Origin: Lysobacterales bacterium
GTDB taxonomy: Bacteria; Pseudomonadota; Gammaproteobacteria; Xanthomonadales; Rhodanobacteraceae
Length of the DNA stretch: 55,440 nucleotides
Assembly: GCA_017305135.1 (NCBI GenBank)
Contig: JAFKNA010000007.1
Coordinates: forward strand, 1-55,440
Direction: 5' to 3'
Shown here: positions 35,004-44,690 of the stretch, one piece after another
Layout: each line of letters begins with the position of its first letter
Position numbering within the stretch: the stretch's first letter is position 1
Made by a program: the position numbers and the translations under genes
Notes under the pieces: generated by a model
Database searches by the model: none
What the model was told of the DNA's origin: nothing
What the model saw: the letters and a program-made list of their open reading frames with translations, nothing else

Positions 35004-38000
35004 GCGGTCTCCTCCAGCGGGCTATCCACGCGGATCAGCGCGTCGAGGTGGGCCGCGTTCGCCAGCAGCAGCTCGAAATCCTCGGCATCACCGAAGTCGC
35101 GCTCGCCGGCCAGCAGGGCGCCGTAGCCGGGCGCGTAGTCACGCTCGCCGCCTGCCTTGTCGTTGCCGCACCAGGCTGCGCGGGTCTTGTCGTCGTTGCC
35201 CTGGAGCGCGGCCCAGGAAGTTCGTGGGAAATACCAGGTCGGCGCTTCTTCGGCGGCCAGGAAGAATCGCACCAGGCCGGCGACGCGACGTTCGAGGTCG
35301 CCGCGCAGGTCGAGCCGATCCCGTCCCGTCGCCTTGCAGAAGCGCGCATCCCAATCGCAGAACGCCGCGCTCCAGGCGTCCTCCTTTCCCTTGTCCCTGA
35401 CCGGCACGACCAGCGCCGGCCGCACCGCGATGCCGGCATCGGTGGCAAGGCGCAGCAGTGCCCAGTCAAGGAACAGGCCGATGCGGTCCTTGAAGTGCAG
35501 CTCGCCTTCCTTCTTGCCGGGGCGCACGCGCAGCAGCCAGCGCGTGCCGCCGGCATCGAACACGTCGCGGATCTCGCCGGAGAGGGCGATGCCATCCACC
35601 TCCATGTCAATGGCCGCCGGGCGGCCTTCCGGCAGTGCGTCGGCAAAGAGACGGTGCGCGGCATGGCCGGGATGGCCGATCGCCGCGAGAAGGTCTTCGA
35701 CCTTGCCGCGTTCCTCCTGCCAGGCCTGCTCGCCCGGGCGGCCGGGCGGCAGCATGGCGCTCGCCAGCAGCCAGTCCGGCGGCCCGTCCGGTAGCGCGTG
35801 GGGATGGCGGGCGACGGCACGCAGGAACACGCGTCGCGCCACGGTGTCGAGCGCCTCGCACCCGGCATCGAGTGCTTCCGATTCGAGCAGGCGCTCCTCG
35901 CCGAGCGCATCGAGGCGCAGGTGCAGGCCGCTGGCCAACAGCTGCCTGGCGGGATCGCTGAAGTAACCCTGGACCTGCGCAAGGGCGATCGGCCCGGCAG
36001 GCGTCGCCGGCAGGCGTTCCGCGCGGCCCGGGACCTCGATGAAGCGGCGCATGCCCGTGCCCTGCCCCGGATGCAGGCCGGAGAACTCGCCGCCGAACGA
36101 GAACAGCGCGGCATCGGCGCCGTCGAAATAGCGTCCGTCGAAGGGCTGCAGCGCATGGCGTACCCACCACGGACGCCGGCGCAGCCAGCCGGCGGCATCG
36201 GTGGACGCAGCCGGCTCGGGCTCGCGCGAGGCGGCGTCGAGCGCGGCCATAAGCTCGGCCAGCGGCGCCGCCGGGTTGCGCGGCTTGCCGTCCTTCACGC
36301 CCTGGCCGATGTAGCTGAGGTGCAGGCGGTCGCGCGCCGCCATCACGGTCTCGAGAAAGAGGTAACGGTCGTCGCTGCGTACGTTGCGGTCGCCAAGGCG
36401 CGCGTGGCGAGCCATCAGGTCCAGGCCGCCATCGCTGCCGCCGCGCGGGAACTCGCCGTCGTCGAGGCCGAGGACGGCGACCATGCGGAACGGGATCGCG
36501 CGTTGCGGGACCATGCCGCAGAAGGTGACGCCGCCGAGCAGGAAGCGCTGGTGCTCGGGCACGCCGTCGAGCCTGCCGAGCAGGATCTCGCGCACGACGC
36601 TGAAGTCGAGCGAAGGGTCGAGGTCCGCGGCCGCCGGTTCGCTGGCCAGCGCGCGCACGAAGCCGCGCAGGCTGGTTAAGGCCTCGTGGCCCTCGCGGTC
36701 GCCCGGCTCGATGCGGAACAGCGTGTCGATGCGCCGTTCGAAGCGCTCGGCCCATTCGCTCGCCGGCCGGGATCCGACGGCATCGTCGGCGGCCTCGGCA
36801 AGTTCCAGCAGCAGCGTGTCGAAACTCCCGAGCAGGGCAGCCTGCGGGCCGTGCACGCCGGAAACCGGCGCAACCCGAGCTTTGTCGGGCAGCTCCAGCA
36901 AGTCCATCCCGTCGCCCTCGCCGGCGCCGACCAGATAGCCGGCGACGAGGCGGTCCATGCCCCAGGCAAGGGTCTGGGCGTCGATGCCGGGCACCTCGAA
37001 ACGGCGCCGCGCGGTGCCATCCAATGCCCAGGCCACGCGGCTGTCGGCGAGCCAGCGCTTGATGATGTCGACCCCGTCCTCGCCGAGGCCAAGTCGTGCC
37101 GCAACCGGTGGGATGGCGAGCAGGTCGGCCACCTCGGGCGCGGTGAGGCGAGCCGCGGGGAGTTCCAGCAGGGCGCGGAAGGCCTCGAACAGGGGATGCG
37201 CGCGCGAGGCGGCGACGTCGGCCGTGTGGTAGGGCAGCGGCCCCTGGTGGCGCCCGGCCGCGCCGAACACCACCGGCAGCAGCGGCAGATAGGCGTGGAT
37301 GTCCGGCATCATCACCACGATCTCCGACGGTTTCAGCGTCGGGTCGGCCGCGCGCGCATCGAGCAGCGCATCGCGCAGGACTTCCAGCTCGCGCAGGCGC
37401 GTATGGCAGGCGTGCACGCGCAGGCTCGCATCCTCGCGCGGCAGCGGCGCGCGTTCGCCGATCAGGTCCGGATCGCCGCGGCGGATGCTTTCCTGCACCG
37501 CCGCGAGGCGGGTCGCCGGGTCCGCGTCGCTGGCGTCCTCGCGGTCGCGGTCGTCGGCATGGGCGCCGATCTCGTCGAGCGCCAGCACGAAATGCTGGCC
37601 CATGCGGCCCCAGGCGCCGAGCAGCGGGTGGCCATCCTCGAGGAACAGGCTCTCGGCGGCGGCACCGGCGGGATCCTGGCGCACCTGCTCGCGCAGCTGC
37701 GCACGATTGCCGGTGATGCCGCCCCAGTACTCCCGGCACGGATCGGGCACGTACAGCACGACCAGGCGCGAGGCGGCCACTTCACGCAGGATGGCGAGTT
37801 CCGCCGGTGCGAGGTGGGCGATGCCGAACACGTGCAGCGGCTCGCTCGGCAACGCCGCGCCACGGCCACGGCGGCGCTGCAGGGCGGCGACCAGCGCGCG
37901 CACGCGCTCGCCGCGGTGGGGCTTGCCGATACCGGCGCGCAGCGCCTGCCAGATATCCGCGAGGAAGCCGCCTTCCGGATCGGTGCGACGACCCGCGGCC

Positions 38001-38476
38001 CAGGCGTCCAGCCAGTCCGGTCGGTAGACGAGGTATTGCGTGTAGATGCGGGCCAGGCGCTCGGCGAGCTGGAAGCGGCGACGCGCCCGCGTCGCCGGCT
38101 CGCCGGCAAGGTATTGGCTGACACGGGCATCGCCGATCCCGTCCAGCAGTTCGTGGATGCGCCAGCGCAGGAACTCGCGCCGGTAGGGTTCGGACGCCAC
38201 CGAATCCGCGCCGAGCACCTCACTGGCCAGGCGGTCGAGCCAGGTGCTCGAGAGATCCACGCGGATGTTGGCCACGATGCCGCCCGGACCTTCCTTCCGC
38301 GCCAGCTCGCGCAGCAGCCAGCGGCGCATGCCCGGGTGCGCTGCGATCAGCTCGTGCGGCGCCAGCGCATGCTGCGGCGGCGCCGCGCGCATCAGCTCGC
38401 GCAGCGGCATCAGCAGCGCCTCGAGCCGGCTGGCGCGGTAGATGCGAAGGCCGGTGGCGGAATCGGTGTGCGGCAT
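35000..38476 (-). CDS. recC: Exodeoxyribonuclease V subunit gamma (RecC)
   Basis: 1158 residues. The N-terminus LRIYRASRLEALLMPLRELMRAAPPQHALAPHELIAAHPGMRRWLLRELA, then GGIVANIRVDLSSTWLDRL, and later LRDALLDARAADPTLKPSEIVVMMPDIHAYLPLL and FRMVAVLGLDDGEFPR are typical of RecC. It is a helicase- and nuclease-dead scaffold that recognises Chi. The start is the ATG of MPHTDSATGL, preceded by AGGGA; an upstream frame of 75 residues shows no RecC features. First gene of recC-recB-recD. Confidence 0.96.
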   Translation of the reverse strand: MPHTDSATGLRIYRASRLEALLMPLRELMRAAPPQHALAPHELIAAHPGMRRWLLRELARKEGPGGIVANIRVDLSSTWLDRLASEVLGADSVASEPYRREFLRWRIHELLDGIGDARVSQYLAGEPATRARRRFQLAERLARIYTQYLVYRPDWLDAWAAGRRTDPEGGFLADIWQALRAGIGKPHRGERVRALVAALQRRRGRGAALPSEPLHVFGIAHLAPAELAILREVAASRLVVLYVPDPCREYWGGITGNRAQLREQVRQDPAGAAAESLFLEDGHPLLGAWGRMGQHFVLALDEIGAHADDRDREDASDADPATRLAAVQESIRRGDPDLIGERAPLPREDASLRVHACHTRLRELEVLRDALLDARAADPTLKPSEIVVMMPDIHAYLPLLPVVFGAAGRHQGPLPYHTADVAASRAHPLFEAFRALLELPAARLTAPEVADLLAIPPVAARLGLGEDGVDIIKRWLADSRVAWALDGTARRRFEVPGIDAQTLAWGMDRLVAGYLVGAGEGDGMDLLELPDKARVAPVSGVHGPQAALLGSFDTLLLELAEAADDAVGSRPASEWAERFERRIDTLFRIEPGDREGHEALTSLRGFVRALASEPAAADLDPSLDFSVVREILLGRLDGVPEHQRFLLGGVTFCGMVPQRAIPFRMVAVLGLDDGEFPRGGSDGGLDLMARHARLGDRNVRSDDRYLFLETVMAARDRLHLSYIGQGVKDGKPRNPAAPLAELMAALDAASREPEPAASTDAAGWLRRRPWWVRHALQPFDGRYFDGADAALFSFGGEFSGLHPGQGTGMRRFIEVPGRAERLPATPAGPIALAQVQGYFSDPARQLLASGLHLRLDALGEERLLESEALDAGCEALDTVARRVFLRAVARHPHALPDGPPDWLLASAMLPPGRPGEQAWQEERGKVEDLLAAIGHPGHAAHRLFADALPEGRPAAIDMEVDGIALSGEIRDVFDAGGTRWLLRVRPGKKEGELHFKDRIGLFLDWALLRLATDAGIAVRPALVVPVRDKGKEDAWSAAFCDWDARFCKATGRDRLDLRGDLERRVAGLVRFFLAAEEAPTWYFPRTSWAALQGNDDKTRAAWCGNDKAGGERDYAPGYGALLAGERDFGDAEDFELLLANAAHLDALIRVDSPLEETA

Positions 38477-38820
38477 GCTTTTCCCTGGTTGCCGTGGCCG
38501 GCCACGTGAATGCGGGCCGCGCCGGCGGCGGGTGACAAGGATAGGAAATTCCAGTCTCGGAAGCTGCGACGATCGAGCACACGGCCCGCCACAGTCGCCT
38601 CGTTGGCGGTGCCGGACGGCCATTGATGCCGCGTTCTGCAGCGCGCGGCGGGCCACCTCGGTAACCGTGGCTGCCCGGCAGCCGCCTTTCCACGCCTCCA
38701 CGCGGCGCCGGCGAGCTCGGCAACTGGCTCGTACGGGAGGTAAGGAAACCGGGCCCCGTTGTTCACCACGTTCAACAATGCTTGACCCCCTGGTGCAGGG
38801 AGGGGTAGCCTGCCGGACTG
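38477..38820. promoter_or_regulatory. Divergent intergenic region with GTTGAAC half-sites upstream of mazEF
   Basis: 344 bp between recC and the MazE gene; I see no gene in it. Near the right end, 38759-38838, the words GTTCACCACGTTCAACAA and GTTGAACACCGTTGAAC give several GTTGAAC/GTTCAAC half-sites in both orientations, a candidate antitoxin operator. A possible promoter inside it is TTGACC at 38782, an 18-bp spacer, then TAGCCT. The recC promoter should lie in the left part but I cannot pick it out. Confidence 0.4.
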
Positions 38821-38844
38821 TTGAACACCGTTGAACAGCCAGTG

Positions 38845-39096
38845 ATGGAAGTGGTGCTTCGCAAATACGGAAACAGCACCGTCGCGGTGCTTCCGCCCGC
38901 GGTGTTGCGTGACCTGGATCTGTCGGCAGGACAAGTCATGACCCTGGATGCGACGGCGGACGGGACCATCGTATTGGCGCGCAAGCGCAGGTACGTATTG
39001 GCCGATCTGCTGGCGCAGTGCGATGCCAAGGCGCAACCGCCTGCCGACCTGAATCTCTGGGCTGCGGCCAAACCCGTCGGCACCGAGGTCTGGTAA
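38845..39096 (+). CDS. mazE: MazE-like antitoxin (AbrB/SpoVT fold)
   Basis: 83 residues. MEVVLRKYGNSTVAVLPPAVLRDLDLSAGQVMTLDATADGTIVLARKR is the swapped-hairpin DNA-binding fold of MazE/ChpAI. The C-terminal DLLAQCDAKAQPPADLNLWAAAKPVGTEVW is the toxin-binding tail with the common acidic GxEVW end. A TTG eight codons earlier is an alternative start. The stop codon TAATG shares one base with the toxin start. Confidence 0.9.
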   Translation: MEVVLRKYGNSTVAVLPPAVLRDLDLSAGQVMTLDATADGTIVLARKRRYVLADLLAQCDAKAQPPADLNLWAAAKPVGTEVW

Positions 39097-39437
39097 TGGC
39101 GGTCTTCGACCGTGGCGATGTGGTCTCCGTACCCCTGGACCCGGCGTTTGGACATGAGCAGAAGAGCACCCGGCCTGCACTGGTGCTCACCACCAGGGCA
39201 TTCAACACGCTTGGCGAAACGCTGGTGGCACCCATCACGCAGGGTGGCGATTTCGCGCGCTACGCAGGTTTCGCGGTCAGCCTGAGCGGCGCGGGATGCA
39301 GGACGAAGGGCGTGGCACTGGTCAACAAGATCAGGATGCTGGACCTGTCGGCGCGCAGGGCGCGCAAGCTGGAACGCGTGCCGCAGACGATCATCGACGA
39401 TGCCCTTGGCCGCCTGATGGCCTTGCTGGAAGGCTGA
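39096..39437 (+). CDS. mazF: MazF-like mRNA interferase toxin
   Basis: 113 residues. MAVFDRGDVVSVPLDPAFGHEQKSTRPALVLTTRAFNTLGETLVAPITQGG is the MazF/PemK beta barrel. RPALVLT and VAPIT are its usual core strands, and GVALVNKIRMLDLSARRARKLERVP holds the family's C-terminal half. Such toxins cut mRNA at short sequences and are held by MazE. The start is coupled to the mazE stop. It converges on groEL, with two hairpins between. Confidence 0.92.
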   Translation: MAVFDRGDVVSVPLDPAFGHEQKSTRPALVLTTRAFNTLGETLVAPITQGGDFARYAGFAVSLSGAGCRTKGVALVNKIRMLDLSARRARKLERVPQTIIDDALGRLMALLEG

Positions 39438-39642
39438 GGTCCCGCTCGCAAGAACGGGGCGAACTCGACGTGCGTCGTGCCGCTGCAGCACGGGAGGACA
39501 GAGCCGCCCGTGGCGGGCATCGGGATAGGGGACGACAGCGGATCGCTACCGTACCCCTCCCACACCACCGGCATGCGGGCCCGCACCGGGCGGTTCGAGG
39601 AGTTGAGGTCAGGAGAGTCGGGGCAGGACTTGCACCTCCAAG

Positions 39643-39669
39643 TGTGTGCGCCCGTGCCGGGCGCACACA
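39643..39669 (+). terminator. Perfect 11-bp hairpin downstream of mazF
   Basis: TGTGTGCGCCC / GGGCGCACACA with a 5-nt loop, followed by AAGAAAAGG. It is about 205 bp after the mazF stop, just before the groEL terminator. The 39438-39642 stretch holds no gene I can support. Confidence 0.5.
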
Positions 39670-39671
39670 AG

Positions 39672-39697
39672 AAAAGGCCCGCTGACGCGGGCCTTTT
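39672..39697. terminator. Rho-independent terminator of groEL (bidirectional)
   Basis: AAAAGGCCCGC - TGAC - GCGGGCCTTTT: an 11-bp stem with A- and T-runs at its ends, so it works on either strand. It lies about 24 bp beyond the groEL stop and faces mazF from the other side. Confidence 0.88.
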
Positions 39698-39720
39698 CGG
39701 TACTTCTGGAAGGGCTGGGT

Positions 39721-41489
<1,769 letters not shown>

Positions 41490-41491
41490 GG

Positions 41492-41779
41492 TTACTCGAT
41501 CACCGCAACGAGGTCGTCTTCGCGCATGACGAGGAGTTCCTCGCCATCGACCTTGACCTCGGTGCCGGAATACTTGCCGAACAGGACCTTGTCGCCGACC
41601 TTGACGGCCATCGGACGGACCTTGCCGTCTTCCTGGATCTTGCCGGTGCCGGCGGCAACGACCTCGCCCTTGATGGGCTTCTCGGCCGCGGCGTCCGGAA
41701 TGACGATGCCGCCGGCCGAGGTGGTCTCGGCGTCCAGGCGCTTGATGATGACGCGGTCGTGCAACGGGCGAAGTGCCAT
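41492..41779 (-). CDS. groES: 10-kDa co-chaperonin GroES
   Basis: 95 residues. [46 protein letters not shown] holds the mobile loop that contacts GroEL, and the C-terminal DLVAVIE is typical. It is the lid of the GroEL chamber. GGAGA precedes the ATG; frames extending further upstream run through the CIRCE element and are not coding. First gene of groES-groEL. Confidence 0.98.
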   Translation of the reverse strand: MALRPLHDRVIIKRLDAETTSAGGIVIPDAAAEKPIKGEVVAAGTGKIQEDGKVRPMAVKVGDKVLFGKYSGTEVKVDGEELLVMREDDLVAVIE

Positions 41780-41820
41780 GGGATGTCTCCTTGGATTCGG
41801 GTTGGAGGTGGAGTGCGTTG

Positions 41821-41847
41821 TTAGCACTCGGATGAGGTGAGTGCCAA
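41821..41847 (-). promoter_or_regulatory. CIRCE operator (HrcA site) of groESL
   Basis: TTAGCACTC - 9 bp - GAGTGCCAA, differing from the consensus TTAGCACTC-N9-GAGTGCTAA at one base. It lies 42 bp upstream of the groES ATG, in the expected 5' leader. HrcA repressor binds this element and releases it on heat stress. Confidence 0.95.
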
Positions 41848-41900
41848 GCTTAGCGGCGTGGGACGTCCCTGTGAAGGGCTGTGCGCCGGCGTGAAGCACA

Positions 41901-41927
41901 GGTGGGGACCGGCTTCGTCGGTTCAAG
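41901..41927 (-). promoter_or_regulatory. Sigma-32-like heat-shock promoter of groESL
   Basis: On the minus strand CTTGAAC (-35, 41921-41927), a 13-bp spacer, then CCCCACCT (-10) closely match the RpoH consensus CTTGAAA-N13-CCCCATNT. Transcription would begin near 41893, placing CIRCE inside the leader, so the operon would be under both RpoH and HrcA. Confidence 0.75.
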
Positions 41928-42004
41928 GGCAACGCTTGACCCGGTTCCTTGACTCGCTCGCCCCGCCATGCTGCGATGCCCGTTTTCGGGGAAGGGGAAG
42001 CAGG

Positions 42005-44551
42005 ATGCGACAGGTCACCTGGTGGGGCCTCGTGCTGGGATTCGCGAGCGCGCTGACCCTCGCTCACGGGCAGCCGGAGGGCTTGCTGCTCAGTTTTGAG
42101 GTCGGGCAGCAGATGCGCCTCGTCACGGTAGCTCCGGCCAGCCGGACCAGCCCGCCGCGGCCAGCCTCCGGGATCGTCTGGGAGGTGGCTGCCAGCGATC
42201 GCGATGGACGGGCGCTATGGGAATTTGCCTTCGGCGCGCCACGCCTGCACCACGCCGCACAGAACCAGGCCGCGACGTTCACGTTGGCCGTGCCCGCGAT
42301 CTCGGCCGGCGATCGTATCCAGATCAAGGATGCGACCGGCGAAGTCCGCTGGTCATATCGTTTCGACGCCGATTCATTGGCGGCGGCAGCGGCGGACCTT
42401 TCGACCGCACGCAACCGCGATGCCGCCTATGAGGCCACCGCAGGCTTGCAGGCATCGGCGGAACGGCCCGCACTGACGCGCCAGCTCCGGCACCAGTTGA
42501 CGACACGTCCTTCACGGAGCGAGGCCTTGCGCGACCCGCTCGCCGCGCCGGCGCGCAAGGATGAGGGCCTGCAGCCGCAAAAGGCATCTTCCTTCCGGGT
42601 GACCGGCAGCGTGCAGGATGCCAATTCCATCCGCGTACGCGCTTTCGATGCTGTCAGTGGCCGCTTCGTGGTCTCGACTGAGCAGACCTGGTACGACCGC
42701 CGTTTCGAGCTCGCCCTCGAAGCCGGAACCTATGTATTCGAATTCGATGATAACCAGCTCAGGATCGACAGTGGCTTCTTCTATCGCGAGCCGGCCCGCA
42801 CGCCACCGATCCGGATCAGCTCCGATACCCAACTCGCTCCGGTCACACGCCCTTCTGCGGCAGGCGAGTTCACGATGCTGGCGCAGGTGCCTTGCGCGCA
42901 GCTCGACCGGGGCGAGTTCCTCCCCGGTTACGTGGAAACCTGGGCCGCAAATGGGGCCCATGTCGAGCGTGAGGCCTATCTTCGCCGCACGACCACGCCA
43001 GCAGCCAACGGAGTGTGCGAGACGCAGGCCACGATCCGCCTGAGCCCGGGTGACTACACGATCGCATTGGCGCCCCTCGGTTGGGAGGCTGTGCGTTTCG
43101 ACGCGGTCCAGATCACTGCCGGGCAGCGCGCCACCGCGGCCGCCCTGTTTCCATTGTCCGATCGTTCGCTGGTCTGGCGCGGCGCGCTCGTCGACGCATC
43201 GCGGCGGCCGCTCGGCGGGGCCTACACATTGGCCGACGACCAGTTGGAGGGGTCGCCATTCGCTCGATGGCCGGACGCGACAGGGCGCTTCGAGATCCCT
43301 TACCGCAGGGGCTGGATGATCGCGCTCGAACCATTCTGGTGGGGCGCCCACCCGAATTATGTGCGCAGTGTGCACACGATGGATGGAACCCCGCCGCCGG
43401 CGACCGTGGTCATCGAAGACCTCGCGCTCGATACGATCGCGGAGGATGGCCTCCTGCGCTTCTACGGCAACGGCGATCGCCAGCGCCGCTTCAACATCCT
43501 GTTCCTCGCCGACGGCTATACGGACGTGCGCGAGAGCTTCACCGACGTGGACGGCAACGGGCTGTGGGATGGCGTAGTCTGGCTCGATCTCGACCAGGAC
43601 GGCAGCTACAGCTACGCCGATCGTGTCCAGCACTACAACGCCGCCTGCTGCTCGAACCACGAACCCGGTTCGCTGCCGGATACCGACAACGAACCCTTCG
43701 TCGACCTGAACGGCGATGGCGTGCTGAGCCTGGACGATCCCAACCTTTTCATGACCAAGGCACGTGATTTCATGCGGGCCCTGCTCGGTTCGGATTTCTG
43801 GGCCGAGCACCGGAATGCGTTCAACGCCTATGCCCTGTTCGAACCCTCGGTGCAGGCTGGCTATAGCGTCATCGATGCCGACGGGCGACGCGTGCTCGAC
43901 CGCGAAACCACGTACGGCGCCACCGTCGACCTGGCGCGCGGCCTGGTGACCTTCGACAGCGCTTCGGCGACGGCACGTGCACTTGACGTGTTGCCTGAAG
44001 TGGATCTGGTCGTGGTGCTGCTCAACGAACCGGTATGGACGGGTGCCCGGGCGACCATCACGCTTGCATCCCCTGCCAGCATGAGCTACCCCGCGGGCGC
44101 CTATGACCGGATGTTGCGCGATCTTACGCCCTCCCATGAACTCGGCCATTTCGTGGGTTCGCTGTGCGACGAGTACGAGGAATTCTACGGCGTCAATCCG
44201 TTCCATGGATCAAGCTCCATCTGGTGCCCGAACGCCAGCTACTCGACACAGACCGACGCGATTCCGTGGGGCGCGTGGCTGTCCTGGCAGAGCGGCGCTG
44301 TCCCAAGCCGCGACCTGAGCCGCTCGATCGGGGTGTTCGAAGGCGCCAACTATTATCCTGGCGGCGCCTATAGACCCTCGTTCAGTTCGGTCATGCGCAG
44401 CACCTCGTCGATGGGCTTCAACGAGCCCTCGCGCGCAGCCTTGCTGGACGCGGTCAGGCGGCGCACGGGCGAAACACATGGCGCGCCACGGCCCCACAAC
44501 GGACCGCCGCCCCTTGTGCTGCCGTCCCGGGAGCGCGCCAACCGTCGATGA
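42005..44551 (+). CDS. Exported M64-type metallopeptidase with Ca-binding loop insert
   Basis: 848 residues. Signal peptide ([20 protein letters not shown]), then ~450 residues of beta-rich domains. The peptidase_M64 (IgA peptidase-like) domain begins at [18 protein letters not shown] and contains the zinc motif HELGH (711-715) with a downstream [11 protein letters not shown]. Two calcium-loop-like segments interrupt the start of the domain: [10 protein letters not shown]...[12 protein letters not shown] and [12 protein letters not shown], similar to dockerin/EF-hand loops. It is likely a secreted or periplasmic protease; the target is unknown. The ATG has GGGGAAGCAGG upstream. It is divergent from groES and is followed by a secreted nuclease. 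Confidence 0.82.
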   Translation: MRQVTWWGLVLGFASALTLAHGQPEGLLLSFEVGQQMRLVTVAPASRTSPPRPASGIVWEVAASDRDGRALWEFAFGAPRLHHAAQNQAATFTLAVPAISAGDRIQIKDATGEVRWSYRFDADSLAAAAADLSTARNRDAAYEATAGLQASAERPALTRQLRHQLTTRPSRSEALRDPLAAPARKDEGLQPQKASSFRVTGSVQDANSIRVRAFDAVSGRFVVSTEQTWYDRRFELALEAGTYVFEFDDNQLRIDSGFFYREPARTPPIRISSDTQLAPVTRPSAAGEFTMLAQVPCAQLDRGEFLPGYVETWAANGAHVEREAYLRRTTTPAANGVCETQATIRLSPGDYTIALAPLGWEAVRFDAVQITAGQRATAAALFPLSDRSLVWRGALVDASRRPLGGAYTLADDQLEGSPFARWPDATGRFEIPYRRGWMIALEPFWWGAHPNYVRSVHTMDGTPPPATVVIEDLALDTIAEDGLLRFYGNGDRQRRFNILFLADGYTDVRESFTDVDGNGLWDGVVWLDLDQDGSYSYADRVQHYNAACCSNHEPGSLPDTDNEPFVDLNGDGVLSLDDPNLFMTKARDFMRALLGSDFWAEHRNAFNAYALFEPSVQAGYSVIDADGRRVLDRETTYGATVDLARGLVTFDSASATARALDVLPEVDLVVVLLNEPVWTGARATITLASPASMSYPAGAYDRMLRDLTPSHELGHFVGSLCDEYEEFYGVNPFHGSSSIWCPNASYSTQTDAIPWGAWLSWQSGAVPSRDLSRSIGVFEGANYYPGGAYRPSFSSVMRSTSSMGFNEPSRAALLDAVRRRTGETHGAPRPHNGPPPLVLPSRERANRR

Positions 44552-44690
44552 AACCGCGGCGGGGCGCTGCACGCAAGCGCCGCTCAGGACCGTGGCCGCT
44601 CCCGACGCGCCCTACTTGTGAATGACGCCACAGCCCGCGCCGCGTTCCCGCGAACCGCCCGCCAATGCTCGCACTGCCACAGGATCACCC

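Noticed and set aside
36686-38509. 607-codon plus-strand frame opposite recC
   Set aside because: Low-complexity shadow; recC is fully supported and coupled to recB.
38477-38701. 75-residue N-terminal extension of RecC
   Set aside because: It lacks RecC similarity and the internal ATG has a good ribosome binding site; the region is better read as leader.
41780-42067. Extended GroES and extended M64 frames reaching into each other's upstream region
   Set aside because: The region holds the CIRCE element and the heat-shock promoter; both proteins have proper starts closer in.
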